64,000 bases of DNA from Methanococcoides sp. (GTDB lineage Archaea > Halobacteriota > Methanosarcinia > Methanosarcinales > Methanosarcinaceae). The notes under the pieces were generated by a model, which saw only the letters and a list, made by a program, of their open reading frames with translations, had not been told where the DNA came from and made no database searches. Positions 45,600-55,380 of the stretch are shown piece by piece; positions within the stretch are counted from its first letter, which is position 1, and every line of letters starts with the position of its first letter. Both the position numbers and the translations under genes were made by a program. The DNA lies in assembly GCA_021108185.1 (NCBI GenBank), contig JAIORJ010000109.1, positions 1 through 64,000 on the forward strand, given 5' to 3'.

Positions 45600-46732
45600 C
45601 CTACCTGGAAACCATTCTGGAGGTACTCATTGGTATCGGCTTGAGTTCCTGGAACGTCCTTGCAGAAGCAGCACCTTATCTTTTACTGGGATTCGGAGTT
45701 GCAGGGATCTTGCATGTCTTTGTACCGGATGAAAAGATAATGCAATATCTGGGCCATTCTGCCGGGAAGTTCCGTTCCGTACTGAATGCTTCACTGATCG
45801 GTGTGCCTCTGCCCTTATGTTCCTGTGGCGTGGTCCCTGCAGCACTGTCCTTGAAAAAAAGAGGTGCAACAAATGGGGCAACCTTATCTTTTTTGATATC
45901 CACTCCCCAGACAGGTGTGGATTCAATAGCCATCACATACGCCCTTCTTGATCCCATAATGACAATATTCCGGCCGATCGCGACTTTCATTACTGCATTG
46001 GTGGCAGGGATCGCCGAAGACCTTCTACGCTCCCCTCGGGATGTTTCAGGCAAAGATGTTGTAAAAAGACCGACAACGAACATATTGGAAATGGCTGCGT
46101 TACCTACACCCTCATCCTCTCTTTCCTCCTCATGCAGTTGCAACTCCTGTGGGTCTACGGGAACTGAAAATACTGATACCTTTTCCGGAAGGGTCATCTC
46201 CGGTATCAGGTATGCATACGTGGAACTTCTTGGGGATATAAGCTACTGGCTTATCATTGGTATTGTTCTTGCAGGTATCATCACATATCTGGTACCTGAA
46301 AATCTCGTTGGTTCCCATCTTGGAGGGGGTCTGGTCTCGATGCTCCTTGCACTTGTTGTAGGTATTCCCCTTTACATCTGTGCGACCGCTTCGACGCCTC
46401 TTGCAGCGGTTCTTATTGCAAAGGGCATGAGTCCCGGGGCAGCGTTCGTTTTCCTGCTAGCAGGGCCTGCAACGAATGCAGCTACCATTACAATGGTCCT
46501 GAAGTATCTGGGCAGGAGGTCGACAGGTGTTTATCTGGCTTCAATTGCAGTTTGTGCAGTTGCGGGAGGGCTGCTTCTTGATATGGTCTATTCATATCTG
46601 GGCATTGATGCTTTGTCCATAGTTGGAAGTGCGAGCGATGTCATGCCCGAAGAAGTGAAGACCGGGTTTGCACTGTTGTTACTTCCGTTGATGGCATATG
46701 GGATATATCATCAGAAAAAGTGTGGCGAGTGA
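45596..46732 (+). CDS. SO_0444-type metal permease (DUF318 family)
   Basis: The 378-residue protein has about eight membrane helices in two repeats with GVPLPLCSCGVVPAALSLKK and GIPLYICATASTPLAAVLIA, the family signatures. A Cys-rich cytoplasmic loop (SCSCNSCGS, near residue 175-183) could bind soft metals. Family members export Cu, Zn or arsenic-type species. Coupled to the ArsR regulator by overlapping ATGA. I cannot decide the metal. Confidence 0.85.
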   Translation: MTYLETILEVLIGIGLSSWNVLAEAAPYLLLGFGVAGILHVFVPDEKIMQYLGHSAGKFRSVLNASLIGVPLPLCSCGVVPAALSLKKRGATNGATLSFLISTPQTGVDSIAITYALLDPIMTIFRPIATFITALVAGIAEDLLRSPRDVSGKDVVKRPTTNILEMAALPTPSSSLSSSCSCNSCGSTGTENTDTFSGRVISGIRYAYVELLGDISYWLIIGIVLAGIITYLVPENLVGSHLGGGLVSMLLALVVGIPLYICATASTPLAAVLIAKGMSPGAAFVFLLAGPATNAATITMVLKYLGRRSTGVYLASIAVCAVAGGLLLDMVYSYLGIDALSIVGSASDVMPEEVKTGFALLLLPLMAYGIYHQKKCGE

Positions 46733-46751
46733 TGTTCGTCACTTTTTTTTA
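46728..46751 (+). terminator. Terminator after the metal permease
   Basis: AGTGA and TCACT pair around TGTTCG, overlapping the permease stop, followed by a T-run at 46743-46751. Confidence 0.65.
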
Positions 46752-47035
46752 GAATGGTGGTAGGATAATATCAATATATTTATGAAAATATGTTAAAGAC
46801 AATCTTGGACCTTGGTCCTTAAAGGCCTAATATAAGAGTTAAAAAATGGCATAAGGTCTATATCTAAAAACAGATTATCTCTTTTTAACTTCTTCTGATT
46901 CGGTTTTTCAAAGTTAACAGTGATATGCAAATTCGATACGCTTAAGTACTGTTATTTTTTCTTTATCAATAGTTTTGGTTATATTAGCCTATGTGAACAA
47001 AAACTTTCATTTATAACATAAAGGAGTCATTTTGA
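46752..47035 (+). other. Intergenic region before the hydantoinase-like gene
   Basis: No gene is seen. The region is AT-rich and includes a short GGACC-TT-GGTCC inverted repeat near 46808-46819. AAAGGAGT just before 47036 is the ribosome site of the next gene. Confidence 0.35.
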
Positions 47036-48967
47036 ATGAAATACAGTCTCGGTATCGATGCAGGCGGTACTTATACAGATGCAGTCCTTCTTAGGGATTC
47101 TGATGAAGTCATAATCTCTTCGAACAAAGCGCTTACGACATACCCTGATCCTCTTGGAGGTATCAGGAACGCAATTGATGGGATCGATGAACAATACCTG
47201 AACGATATAAAAGTGGTTTCTGTTTCCACTACTTTATCAACGAACAGTATTCTGGAAGGTACGGGCTTCCCGGTTGGTCTGATCCTTGTGGGTAATTATG
47301 AACTGAACCAGGACCTTCCAACTGAACACTATGCGCAGGTAGAGGGCGGCCATAATTACAATGGTATCCCCACTGCACCTCTTGATGAAGATGCTGTTCG
47401 GGAATTTGCGGAAAAGGTCAAGGACAGGGTGGCTGCATTTGCAGTATCCTCGTATTTCAGTATAAGGAACCATGAACATGAATTGAGGGTCAAGGAGATC
47501 ATAAAAGAATCCACAGGTCTTCCTATTGTATGTGCTCATGAGCTTTCACAGGAACTTGGTGCTTTCGAGAGGGCTGTGACCGCATTCCTGAATGCTCAGC
47601 TGATCCCTGTCACTGAGAAGTTCATGACCACTGTTGAGGAGTATATCTCTTCAAAAGGAATTGATGCAAATGTCTTCATGCTCAAATGCGATGGCTCGGT
47701 AATTGGTATCAGAAGTGCGCTTGAAAAACCGATCGAGTCCATCTTTTCAGGCCCTGCGGGTAGTCTTGTAGGTGCTTCATTTTTGACAGGGAATGATACC
47801 TGTGCCGTTATCGATGTTGGTGGCACCAGCACCGATATTTCGGTCATAATCAACGGGGTGCCCGAAATGAGTGAATCGGGAGCTGTTGTCGGTGGCTGGA
47901 AGACAAGGGTGAAGGCTATCAAGATGGAGACCTCTGCAATGGGCGGGGACAGTGATGTCTGGGTAAAGGACAATCACGTCAATATCGGTCCTCGCAGGGT
48001 AATTCCTCTCTGCCGTGCAGCCGACCTCTATCCCGGTTTTCTGGACCAGCTCAGGGCAAATCCAATGCCTTCCAGGGGTTTACTTGGGATCAACTTCCAG
48101 CCCACTAAATTTTACATAAGAACGGGCTATGATCCCATAGACATAAGCCCACAGGAAATGGATGTTTTCAGATATATCTCCGATGAGCCGACTTCCATAA
48201 GGGAGTTGCATAGCAGGATGAAGAAATATCCTTCGCCAAAGCATCTGGATTCGCTTTTGCAGAAACGTCTGATACAGACAATAGGTTTCACTCCCACTGA
48301 TGCACTTCATGTTCTTGGGAACTATACTGAACATACCGTCGAAGCTTCTGAGATCGGTGCAAAATATCTTGGTTCATTGTGCAAACGTGATGCTTTTGAG
48401 TTTGCATCATTTGTAAAGCAGGAATTTGCAAAGAACATGGCATCTGATCTTATGTCTTTCTTCCTTGAAGGAATTTCCAAGGCGGAGATCCGTAAGATCT
48501 TCGATATAGAATCCCCTACGAAATTCAAGGTGGATATTCCGGTCGTGCTCATAGGTGGTCCTGTAATTGCATACCTTGAGGACCTGCAGTCAATATTAGA
48601 TGCAGAGATCATCGTGCCTGAATATTCAAATGTGGGAAATGCTGCCGGTGCACTGGCAGCAAAAGGTATTCGCAGGGTGGATTTCCTTGTGAGACCTGCA
48701 TCAATGGCAGCACCTGACTGGGAGTTCTATGTCTTTTCCGAGAAAGGACGAGAGAGCTTCTATGAATATGAAGAAGCCCTTGAGTATGCTTCGGAGATCG
48801 GGAGGGAGACCATTATACAGTATATGATGGATGCAGGTATGGACCCCGAGCATGTGAGCGTGGATATAGAGAAACAGGAGATCATCCCTGATGGATGGGC
48901 GCATCCTCTTGAGACGCGTATTCGTGTGATGGGTGTTAGTACGAGTCTGGTTGAAGAGAGATGCTAA
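47036..48967 (+). CDS. Hydantoinase/oxoprolinase family protein (HyuA-like)
   Basis: The 643-residue protein has the ASKHA-type ATP-binding N-terminus (YSLGIDAGGTYTDAVLL) and a second phosphate site (CAVIDVGGTSTDISVI) of the HyuA/acetone-carboxylase family. HyuA enzymes hydrolyse cyclic amides with ATP. Only the A-type subunit is present; no HyuB is adjacent, so the reaction is not established. ATG 47036 follows AAAGGAGT at 8 bp. Confidence 0.85.
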   Translation: MKYSLGIDAGGTYTDAVLLRDSDEVIISSNKALTTYPDPLGGIRNAIDGIDEQYLNDIKVVSVSTTLSTNSILEGTGFPVGLILVGNYELNQDLPTEHYAQVEGGHNYNGIPTAPLDEDAVREFAEKVKDRVAAFAVSSYFSIRNHEHELRVKEIIKESTGLPIVCAHELSQELGAFERAVTAFLNAQLIPVTEKFMTTVEEYISSKGIDANVFMLKCDGSVIGIRSALEKPIESIFSGPAGSLVGASFLTGNDTCAVIDVGGTSTDISVIINGVPEMSESGAVVGGWKTRVKAIKMETSAMGGDSDVWVKDNHVNIGPRRVIPLCRAADLYPGFLDQLRANPMPSRGLLGINFQPTKFYIRTGYDPIDISPQEMDVFRYISDEPTSIRELHSRMKKYPSPKHLDSLLQKRLIQTIGFTPTDALHVLGNYTEHTVEASEIGAKYLGSLCKRDAFEFASFVKQEFAKNMASDLMSFFLEGISKAEIRKIFDIESPTKFKVDIPVVLIGGPVIAYLEDLQSILDAEIIVPEYSNVGNAAGALAAKGIRRVDFLVRPASMAAPDWEFYVFSEKGRESFYEYEEALEYASEIGRETIIQYMMDAGMDPEHVSVDIEKQEIIPDGWAHPLETRIRVMGVSTSLVEERC

Positions 48968-48970
48968 AAG

Positions 48971-49030
48971 GCATTCCAAACGTTCGATATTCTCGAATGC
49001 TCCTTTCTTCTCTTCTTTTTCTTTTTTTTC
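48971..49030 (+). terminator. Terminator after the hydantoinase-like gene
   Basis: GCATTC (48971-48976) pairs with GAATGC (48995-49000), followed by a long pyrimidine/T tract. Confidence 0.5.
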
Positions 49031-49161
49031 TTATATGAGCTGATCTCCCTTTGTCTATCTTCTCTATGTACAAAGTGGAATTTTTTCACTCGCACAAACG
49101 TTGATGTAGTTTCAACTCTTTCTTTAAAATGATAATGTCTTTAGCATAATATGGGGGTGTG

Positions 49162-49344
49162 ATGCTAAATGAAACTCTGCTGTTCGCAAGAATGTATGGA
49201 CAGGATCACCTGTACCTCGGTTGGAATGGTGGCCCTGACAGTTATCAGTGTACTCTTTATCTTGATATACGAGCTTGTAATATCAAAATTCCTTCTGACA
49301 ATGTTCGGCCTCTGACCATACGATATATTGATAAAAAAAGTTAA
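49162..49344 (+). CDS. Possible small protein of 60 residues
   Basis: ATG 49162 follows GGGGGTG closely and the frame runs 60 codons to TAA. The product (LNETLLFARMYGQDHLYLGW at the N-terminus) has mixed composition and no membrane segment. I recognise no family. Converges with the next small gene. A chance frame cannot be excluded. Confidence 0.4.
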   Translation: MLNETLLFARMYGQDHLYLGWNGGPDSYQCTLYLDIRACNIKIPSDNVRPLTIRYIDKKS

Positions 49345-49358
49345 AAGGAATGTAAGGT

Positions 49359-49547
49359 TTACTCTGCAGTCTCTTCTTCGTTCATCTTGTTCCTTTCATG
49401 GTTCAGTATTCTCCGAACCACCAGTTTCTTCTTCCCCAGCCCCATGTTCAGAACTTCCGGATATTTTTCGGTCGCATAGGTATACAGTTCATTTGCACCC
49501 ATAGCTGTAAGATTATCTTCCAGCTTCAATAGTTCGGCCATTTCCAT
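49359..49547 (-). CDS. Small charged protein, conserved-looking, unknown
   Basis: This 62-residue helical protein (MAELLKLEDNLTAMGANELY at the N-terminus; KKKLVVRRILNHERNK later) has a strong ribosome site (GGAGGAAG) 4 bp before ATG 49547, which argues it is translated. No family recognised. Confidence 0.65.
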   Translation of the reverse strand: MEMAELLKLEDNLTAMGANELYTYATEKYPEVLNMGLGKKKLVVRRILNHERNKMNEEETAE

Positions 49548-49724
49548 TTTCCTTCCTCCGTATTTCTTACTCTAATGGATTAGGAGTTAAATATTTAGAG
49601 TTTGTGGTTTTGTCCTTTTCTGAGCATTGATGTGCATTGTTTCATTTTGTCTATAGAAATGATTATAATTGAATGATACATCTAGTAGCAAAAAGACGTT
49701 ATATGAAATTTTGAAGGTAATCCC

Positions 49725-50864
49725 ATGACCAATAACAGTTTTGAACCGATACCAAGCTCATTTATGTTTAAGAGCCTGCTTGATAAGAACACGATAATTA
49801 TGACTGCAAATCCTCGTATAGCCCTTGTGACAAAAGGCATCATGCGAGCAGCAAAAGAAATGGATGCGCCGCTTATTCTTGAGCTGGCAAGATCTGAGTG
49901 CAATCTGGAAGGTGGCTATGCAGGTCTGACTCCTGCTGCGATCTCCAAGATCACAAGAGATGCCGCAAAAGAGCTCGAGTTCGATATGTGGGCATTGCAT
50001 GCGGATCATATCGGTATCAAGAAGGGTACTGATGAAGATATCGAGGCTACAAAAAAGCTTGTCGATGCACAGATCGCGGCTGGTTACACTTCCTTTGCCA
50101 TTGACGCATCCCATCTGTTCAATTTCCAGGGTGGCAATCTGCGTGAAGAACTTGCGAACAATATCGATGCAACAACAAAGATCGGGCTCCACATCAAAGA
50201 GGGTATGGGCGATAAGAAATATGGTCTTGAGGTCGAGGTCGGCGAGATCGGAAGGGAAGATGAGAATGGCAGAGTTCTGACCCAGCCGGAGGAGGCTGCT
50301 ACTTTCATCAAGGCATTGAACGAGAACGGTGTTTATCCTCACTTCCTGGCAATTGCTAACGGCAGTGCCCATGGGAACACCTATGATACTAACGGTAACC
50401 TCATCGAGCAGGTCTCTGTAGATATCGGGCAGACAATTGCAGTGGCACAGGCACTTAAGGACAACGATCTCGATGTAAGGATCGCACAGCATGGGATCAC
50501 CGGTACTCCACGTGACCTTATCCACAATCACTTCCCGCATGGGGATATTGTAAAGGGCAATGTGGCAACCTTCTACCAGAACATCGTCTGGGATATTTTC
50601 AAGGTATATGAGCCGGAACTCTACAAGGATATCTGGGACTGGACAATTGCAAATTACAAGGAAAAGGCTCCGGAAAAGAACGACAATGAGCTATTTGGCA
50701 AGTTCAGCAAATTCTCTATCAAGGAGTTCTTCGACAGGATCTATTCGGTGAGCGAGGATACGCTGGAAGCAATTGATGCAATGTGTTACGCTGAAACCCT
50801 TCTTTTCATCAAGGCTTTCAATGGCGAGGGTACTGCTCAGATGGTCAGGGATTCCCTTAACTAA
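49725..50864 (+). CDS. Class II fructose-bisphosphate aldolase family protein
   Basis: The 379-residue metal-dependent aldolase shows the Zn-ligand pattern: HADHIG near residue 91-96, GEIGREDENG near 172-181, AIANGSAHG and AQHGITGTPRD. The family cleaves or forms fructose- or tagatose-bisphosphate; in a methanogen, gluconeogenic formation is expected. Length and the C-terminal helical extension are longer than in bacterial Fba. Substrate assignment is from family only. Confidence 0.82.
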   Translation: MTNNSFEPIPSSFMFKSLLDKNTIIMTANPRIALVTKGIMRAAKEMDAPLILELARSECNLEGGYAGLTPAAISKITRDAAKELEFDMWALHADHIGIKKGTDEDIEATKKLVDAQIAAGYTSFAIDASHLFNFQGGNLREELANNIDATTKIGLHIKEGMGDKKYGLEVEVGEIGREDENGRVLTQPEEAATFIKALNENGVYPHFLAIANGSAHGNTYDTNGNLIEQVSVDIGQTIAVAQALKDNDLDVRIAQHGITGTPRDLIHNHFPHGDIVKGNVATFYQNIVWDIFKVYEPELYKDIWDWTIANYKEKAPEKNDNELFGKFSKFSIKEFFDRIYSVSEDTLEAIDAMCYAETLLFIKAFNGEGTAQMVRDSLN

Positions 50865-51150
50865 TTTTTTAAAACTCGGATGTGGTCGGTGAGGTCCGAT
50901 CACATAATTCCGGGTTTCTTATTCTCTTTTGCCCTTTCTACAACAATATTTATTCTTCTGGCATGTGTCTCTACATGCAGTGTGTTCATGTCCATTATTT
51001 TTGATAGATGTCTTTATACCCTTTTTCATGCGATCTCCTGTTGATGGATCTCTGTTGATGGATCTCTGTTGATTTTGTAATGGGGTGATCTGGCAGACCA
51101 CAAAACAGTTATATTGGTAACACCGGATTTTCCTATATGGGAGGCACAAT
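50865..51150. other. Intergenic region with hairpin and tandem repeat
   Basis: TGTGGTCGG pairs with CCGATCACA at 50881-50904, a likely terminator structure for the aldolase gene although the T-run precedes it. A 14-bp tandem repeat lies at 51038-51073. No gene is supported; a long open frame on the minus strand appears to be a by-product of the repeats. Confidence 0.4.
51038..51073. repeat. 14-bp direct tandem repeat
   Basis: CTGTTGATGGATCT occurs twice exactly, followed by a partial third copy CTGTTGAT. It lies about 80 bp upstream of the exported-protein gene. Confidence 0.8.
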
Positions 51151-51942
51151 ATGGATCTGAAAAAGAAGTCTTTTATTACCTTGATCGTGCTTATGATGAT
51201 GCTTCTGCAACCAATGACCGTATATGCATTATCTGCAAGTGATGCAAAACAGGCATGGTATGATGCAAAACAGGAAAGTGTCGAAGCTCAGGCTGAACAC
51301 AGGGATGCAAAGGTCGAGTGGGCAGCGGACAAGACCGATGAAAATAACCAGAAGGTGATTGACACTGGAAAATATGCTCTACATGCTTCACTGAATGAAG
51401 TGGAAGCATGGCTTATATGGAAGGATCTGGAAGTGGAAGAGAACCCTGAAATTCCCAATGATCTGAAAGAGAATATTCAGGAAGACGTTGATGTCAATCT
51501 TGGAAAGATAGATGCACTAAGGGTAGAAGTCGATGGTGTGGAAAACAGATTCGAGCTTGGTGTAGTTTTCTTGAAAATAGTAGGAAACTATTTTGAGCTT
51601 GTTTCTGATGTTGCAAGGAACAGTGGGTTTGTGTGGGTTCATATTGCCAACGAAAAAGCAGATACTCTTGATGAATATGAAACAACTTTGCGCACAGTGG
51701 TGGAAGGCATGGAAAATAACGAAGCTATCCTCGAAAAACTTGACCTGGCAAGATCTGATATAGAGGACGCAAAAGAAAATATAAACAATGCGAATGGGGA
51801 ATATGGGCAGGTCCATATTCAGGAAAAACCATTGATCAAGTTCTCCAATGGGAACAATTATCTAAGGATAGCAAGGGGTAATATGATCTCAGCGCATGGA
51901 TATTTGAATGAAGCTTATGGTCTGATCGTCAGGGAGGGCTGA
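51151..51942 (+). CDS. Exported helical protein, unknown
   Basis: The 263-residue protein has an N-terminal signal peptide (KKKSFITLIVLMMMLLQPMT, cleavage after VYA) and then a mature region that is almost wholly helical and charged, with heptad-like spacing (AKQAWYDAKQESVEAQAEHR). No family is recognised. A lipoprotein gene follows 4 bp downstream, so the two are probably cotranscribed and act at the cell surface. Confidence 0.7.
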   Translation: MDLKKKSFITLIVLMMMLLQPMTVYALSASDAKQAWYDAKQESVEAQAEHRDAKVEWAADKTDENNQKVIDTGKYALHASLNEVEAWLIWKDLEVEENPEIPNDLKENIQEDVDVNLGKIDALRVEVDGVENRFELGVVFLKIVGNYFELVSDVARNSGFVWVHIANEKADTLDEYETTLRTVVEGMENNEAILEKLDLARSDIEDAKENINNANGEYGQVHIQEKPLIKFSNGNNYLRIARGNMISAHGYLNEAYGLIVREG

Positions 51943-51946
51943 TAAT

Positions 51947-52246
51947 ATGAAGAAGATGCTAATCTCTATCCTGATCATAGCTACGATACTGTTCGTTAGT
52001 GGGTGTGCTCAAAATGGCGATGTCCCGGAAGAAGGGCCAAATGCTGGTGTTTTGGAAGACCCTTCAGTTGGATCGGGGGGCATGGATGGGGATATGGGGG
52101 CTGAAGTTACAGGTGCTATCACCGAAAGTGAAGAAACTCCAAATGGGTCTGATAATATTACTATATCGCAGGAGGATCTTGACAGGTTAAAGGAAGAACT
52201 TGAAGGGCTTGAGTTTGAAGATGTGGGTGGACTTTCCGGGGACTGA
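51947..52246 (+). CDS. Small lipoprotein
   Basis: The 99-residue protein has a lipoprotein signal (ISILIIATILFVSGC, lipobox Cys20) followed by an acidic, Gly-rich, probably disordered mature part and a short amphipathic C-terminus. Cotranscribed with the exported helical protein upstream. Unknown function. Confidence 0.72.
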   Translation: MKKMLISILIIATILFVSGCAQNGDVPEEGPNAGVLEDPSVGSGGMDGDMGAEVTGAITESEETPNGSDNITISQEDLDRLKEELEGLEFEDVGGLSGD

Positions 52247-52312
52247 TCCCTCATCTTTTTTTAATGACCTTATCTTTTTAATTTTAGAATAACATCCCTC
52301 TAAAAGGGTGGC

Positions 52313-53476
52313 TTACTCATATCGTAATGCATCCAGCGGTCTCATATTTGATGCTTTCCATGCCGGATACATGCCACCTATAAGGCTGGTAGCGATCCCA
52401 AAGATGATGCCTTCTAATATGTAGAGAAGTGTTGCAAATGATAGCAGGTAGGATGTGTTGTCAACGATCAGCGAGAGTATCAAATAACCAGCTCCAATGG
52501 TGAAAAGTCCTCCTATCAGACTGGCAATAATACCGAGAAGCAGGGCTTCCAGAAGGAACATGGTGAGTATATCCCTGCGCGATGCTCCTACGGCTTTCAT
52601 CACACCTATCTCTTTTGTGCGCTCCATTGTTGACATGAGCATTACGTTCAGTATACTTACTCCTGCTACCAGAAGTGAGATAGATCCGATTCCCATGAGG
52701 AACAGGGAGATCGATTTGAATGCTTCATTTATGCTTTCGAGAATTATGTTCGTGGCAAAGACCGTGATGACCTCTTCCTTTTTGTTAAGGAGTTTCTCGA
52801 TATCATTTTTGATGTCGTTCACCTGGTCAAGCTCTTCAGCTTTGATGATCACAAAATCATATTCTTCTTCCTCGTTCGGATAGAGTTTCCGGTACATCTG
52901 TTCAGAAGTGAAAATTCCGGTATCTGTGTCTATGTCAAACCCAATTCCACGTTCTTTAAGGATCCCCACGACCCTGAGGCGTGAATCCCCTATCTCTATT
53001 TTCCCCCCTAGCTTCAGTTCAAGGGTATTTGCAATAGATGCTCCTACGACGCAGTCTGTTGAGCCGGATTTGAAGTATTGCCCTTCATCTATCTCTACTA
53101 ACTTTTCAAGGTCATCCTTATCGATGTCATAGACGGACCCAAAGGTGTATTGGTTCTTGTATTCTACTCTGTCCCCGCTCGAATATACCGGTATTATAGC
53201 ATCTATACCGCTGATCTTCTTCATCTGTTTGACCTGCTTTTCACTTACACCGTCTTCGCCTGGTGCGGGGTAGATAAGCAATTTATCACCAATATCTCCG
53301 AATGAATCGGTTACAGACAATTTCAGGCTGTTACCAAGGATCCCCATTGAAGATATCGCTATCACTCCTATTATGATGCCAATTGCAGCAAGAACGGTTC
53401 GGAACGTCTGTCTTTTGAGATTCCTTCGGGCAAGCTGAAGGTACATATTGTTCCTTATGTCTTCAATTGATATCAT
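52313..53476 (-). CDS. ABC transporter permease, MacB/FtsX type
   Basis: The 387-residue protein has one N-terminal membrane helix (about 22-44), an extracellular MacB-type periplasmic core domain (about 50-245), and three C-terminal membrane helices with the FtsX signature (EIGVMKAVGASRRDILTMFL). Such mechanotransmission permeases do not pump small solutes but drive extrusion or signalling. It overlaps the ATPase gene by 14 bp. Confidence 0.9.
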   Translation of the reverse strand: MISIEDIRNNMYLQLARRNLKRQTFRTVLAAIGIIIGVIAISSMGILGNSLKLSVTDSFGDIGDKLLIYPAPGEDGVSEKQVKQMKKISGIDAIIPVYSSGDRVEYKNQYTFGSVYDIDKDDLEKLVEIDEGQYFKSGSTDCVVGASIANTLELKLGGKIEIGDSRLRVVGILKERGIGFDIDTDTGIFTSEQMYRKLYPNEEEEYDFVIIKAEELDQVNDIKNDIEKLLNKKEEVITVFATNIILESINEAFKSISLFLMGIGSISLLVAGVSILNVMLMSTMERTKEIGVMKAVGASRRDILTMFLLEALLLGIIASLIGGLFTIGAGYLILSLIVDNTSYLLSFATLLYILEGIIFGIATSLIGGMYPAWKASNMRPLDALRYE

Positions 53477-54149
53477 CAGATACCTCTCCGTCCAGCAGCA
53501 TTATGTTCTTGTTTGAATATTCTGCAAGCTTAGGATCATGGGTGACGACTATGAGAGTAGTACCGGCTTTGTTAAGCTGGCTTAAAAGGTCCATGATGAT
53601 CTTACCGGTCTTGGAATCAAGATTTCCGGTCGGTTCATCTGCAAGCAAGATCGGCGGATCGTTCGCAAGAGCGCGTGCAATGGCCACTCTTTGCTGCTGT
53701 CCTCCGGATAGTTCGTTCGGGCGATGGTCAGCGTATTCAATTTCGAGTTTTGCCTGTTCCAATGCATGTAATGCCCTCGCTTTTCTCTCATTTGGGGGCA
53801 TACGGCTGAAGATCATTGGAATTTCTACATTTTCCAGGGCTGTAAGTGTGGGTATCAGGTTGAACTGCTGAAAAATAAATCCTATATTGTCCCTGCGAAT
53901 TGTGGTAAGCTTGTCATCATTAAGCTCTGTGATATCTATATCGTTGATTTTCACAGTGCCAGAAGTTGGTGTGTCAAGGCATCCTACCATGTTAAGAAGC
54001 GTGGATTTGCCAGATCCGGAAGCTCCCATTATTGTCACAAAATCACCTTTTTTGATGGAGATATCAACGCCGTTCAGTGCGTGTATCTCATTTGCACCAA
54101 GGGTGTATATCTTTTTGACATCTTCCATTTGGACGATTGTATCGGACAT
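53463..54149 (-). CDS. ABC transporter ATPase, MacB/LolD type
   Basis: The 228-residue ATPase has Walker A GASGSGKST, signature LSGGQQQRVAIARAL, Walker B ILLADEPTGNLD and VTHDP H-loop, typical of LolD/MacB. I start at ATG 54149, preceded by GGGGGA; ATG 54161 directly abutting the upstream stop is the alternative. Third gene of the four-gene operon. Confidence 0.9.
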   Translation of the reverse strand: MSDTIVQMEDVKKIYTLGANEIHALNGVDISIKKGDFVTIMGASGSGKSTLLNMVGCLDTPTSGTVKINDIDITELNDDKLTTIRRDNIGFIFQQFNLIPTLTALENVEIPMIFSRMPPNERKARALHALEQAKLEIEYADHRPNELSGGQQQRVAIARALANDPPILLADEPTGNLDSKTGKIIMDLLSQLNKAGTTLIVVTHDPKLAEYSNKNIMLLDGEVSDDIN

Positions 54150-54161
54150 GGGTTCCCCCAT

Positions 54162-55379
54162 TTAATCATCAGTTTCCAGTGTTTGTTCTCTCTTCTTCCA
54201 CGAATATGCTATCGCTACGGCGACTGCGATCAACAATATTGCGGCTATCAGCCATGCCCACGTTGCTGGCTTATTGTCATTCTCATATGTGGCAATGTTT
54301 TCCAGATCGATATATCCGGTAACTGATGAATATACATTATCGGTGTCACGAAACTCTATTAGGATGGGTACTTTGGTGACATTGGACGATAATATCTGTG
54401 CTGAAAGTTCAAAACTACTGAAGTCATCTGCTTCCAGCGTGCCTATGAAATAGTTCGCGTAAGGCTGCATAGGTTTAATATCATCCGATCCGGCTACGGA
54501 CACAAGTACGTTCTTTGCATCGGTGGTGCCGAAGTTATTGATATCACCTGTAAAGGTGTACTGTTTTCCGATGTTCTTCACTTCTATGCTTGTAAAAATG
54601 AGGGATGGCTGTTCCACAACGTCGATAGTGGAATCTTTTTTTCCGGAAACGTGGTAATTATCACCATTGAAAAACGATGCAGTAAATGACACCTCTTTTT
54701 CACCGCTTGTGGATGCCATCGTATTGAGCGTAACAGTCACTGTGGACTTGTTCCCTGAAGGGATCACTCCTACAAACACTTCTGAAGGGTTGAATCGCAC
54801 TCCATCCCCTTCAGGTGTTATGATGACATTGTTGACCTCGTTTGGTCGGGTGTTGATTATGTCCAGCTCGATCGTTGAGATCTCATTCATTACGGTGGAT
54901 GGCATTGTGGCCATAATGAGCTTAAGGTCCCGGTTATCGATCTTTACTGGAATGTTGTAGTTAAGATCGTACATGTCGCTGCCACCGACCACTTCCATGT
55001 TAAGGAAATGAATGCCGTTGGTGGCATTGTCCTTTGCACGAACATTGAACGTAAGTTTAATGGTGTCTTTCGGGCCGAGAAGCCCAATATCCGTATAGCC
55101 TTTGCTGATGACATCAATATTTGAATTGCCCGCCAGCGTTATACTGGCTATATAGGCATTCATGTCGAAGGTTTCGTCATCCTCTGTGACATAGACCGTG
55201 CCAGTGGCCATGTTCTCTATATCCATTGTGATCGTGCCGGTATCTCCCGACATGAGCACGGCTGGATCCATCGTATAATCGACAACTACGGTTGGTCTTA
55301 TCTCGGTTTCTGCTGTTGCTGTACCGGTGAGTCCAAGTAATAGCAGTACGAAAATGCTCACGATGATCTTGTTTTTCAC
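54162..55379 (-). CDS. COG1361-type surface protein with signal peptide and C-terminal anchor
   Basis: The product has a signal peptide (KNKIIVSIFVLLLLGLTGTA), several repeated immunoglobulin-like beta domains of the archaeal S-layer-associated COG1361 type (each about 100 residues), and a C-terminal membrane helix (WAWLIAAILLIAVAVAIAYS) with a basic tail. The start is probably GTG 55379 (GTG 55388 also possible). Directly followed by the ABC ATPase, so it likely serves as the extracytoplasmic partner of that exporter. Confidence 0.8.
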   Translation of the reverse strand: MKNKIIVSIFVLLLLGLTGTATAETEIRPTVVVDYTMDPAVLMSGDTGTITMDIENMATGTVYVTEDDETFDMNAYIASITLAGNSNIDVISKGYTDIGLLGPKDTIKLTFNVRAKDNATNGIHFLNMEVVGGSDMYDLNYNIPVKIDNRDLKLIMATMPSTVMNEISTIELDIINTRPNEVNNVIITPEGDGVRFNPSEVFVGVIPSGNKSTVTVTLNTMASTSGEKEVSFTASFFNGDNYHVSGKKDSTIDVVEQPSLIFTSIEVKNIGKQYTFTGDINNFGTTDAKNVLVSVAGSDDIKPMQPYANYFIGTLEADDFSSFELSAQILSSNVTKVPILIEFRDTDNVYSSVTGYIDLENIATYENDNKPATWAWLIAAILLIAVAVAIAYSWKKREQTLETDD

Positions 55380-55380
55380 T

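Noticed and set aside
50919-51149. A 76-residue minus-strand protein
   Set aside because: It runs through the tandem repeat and promoter region upstream of the exported protein and has no ribosome site.
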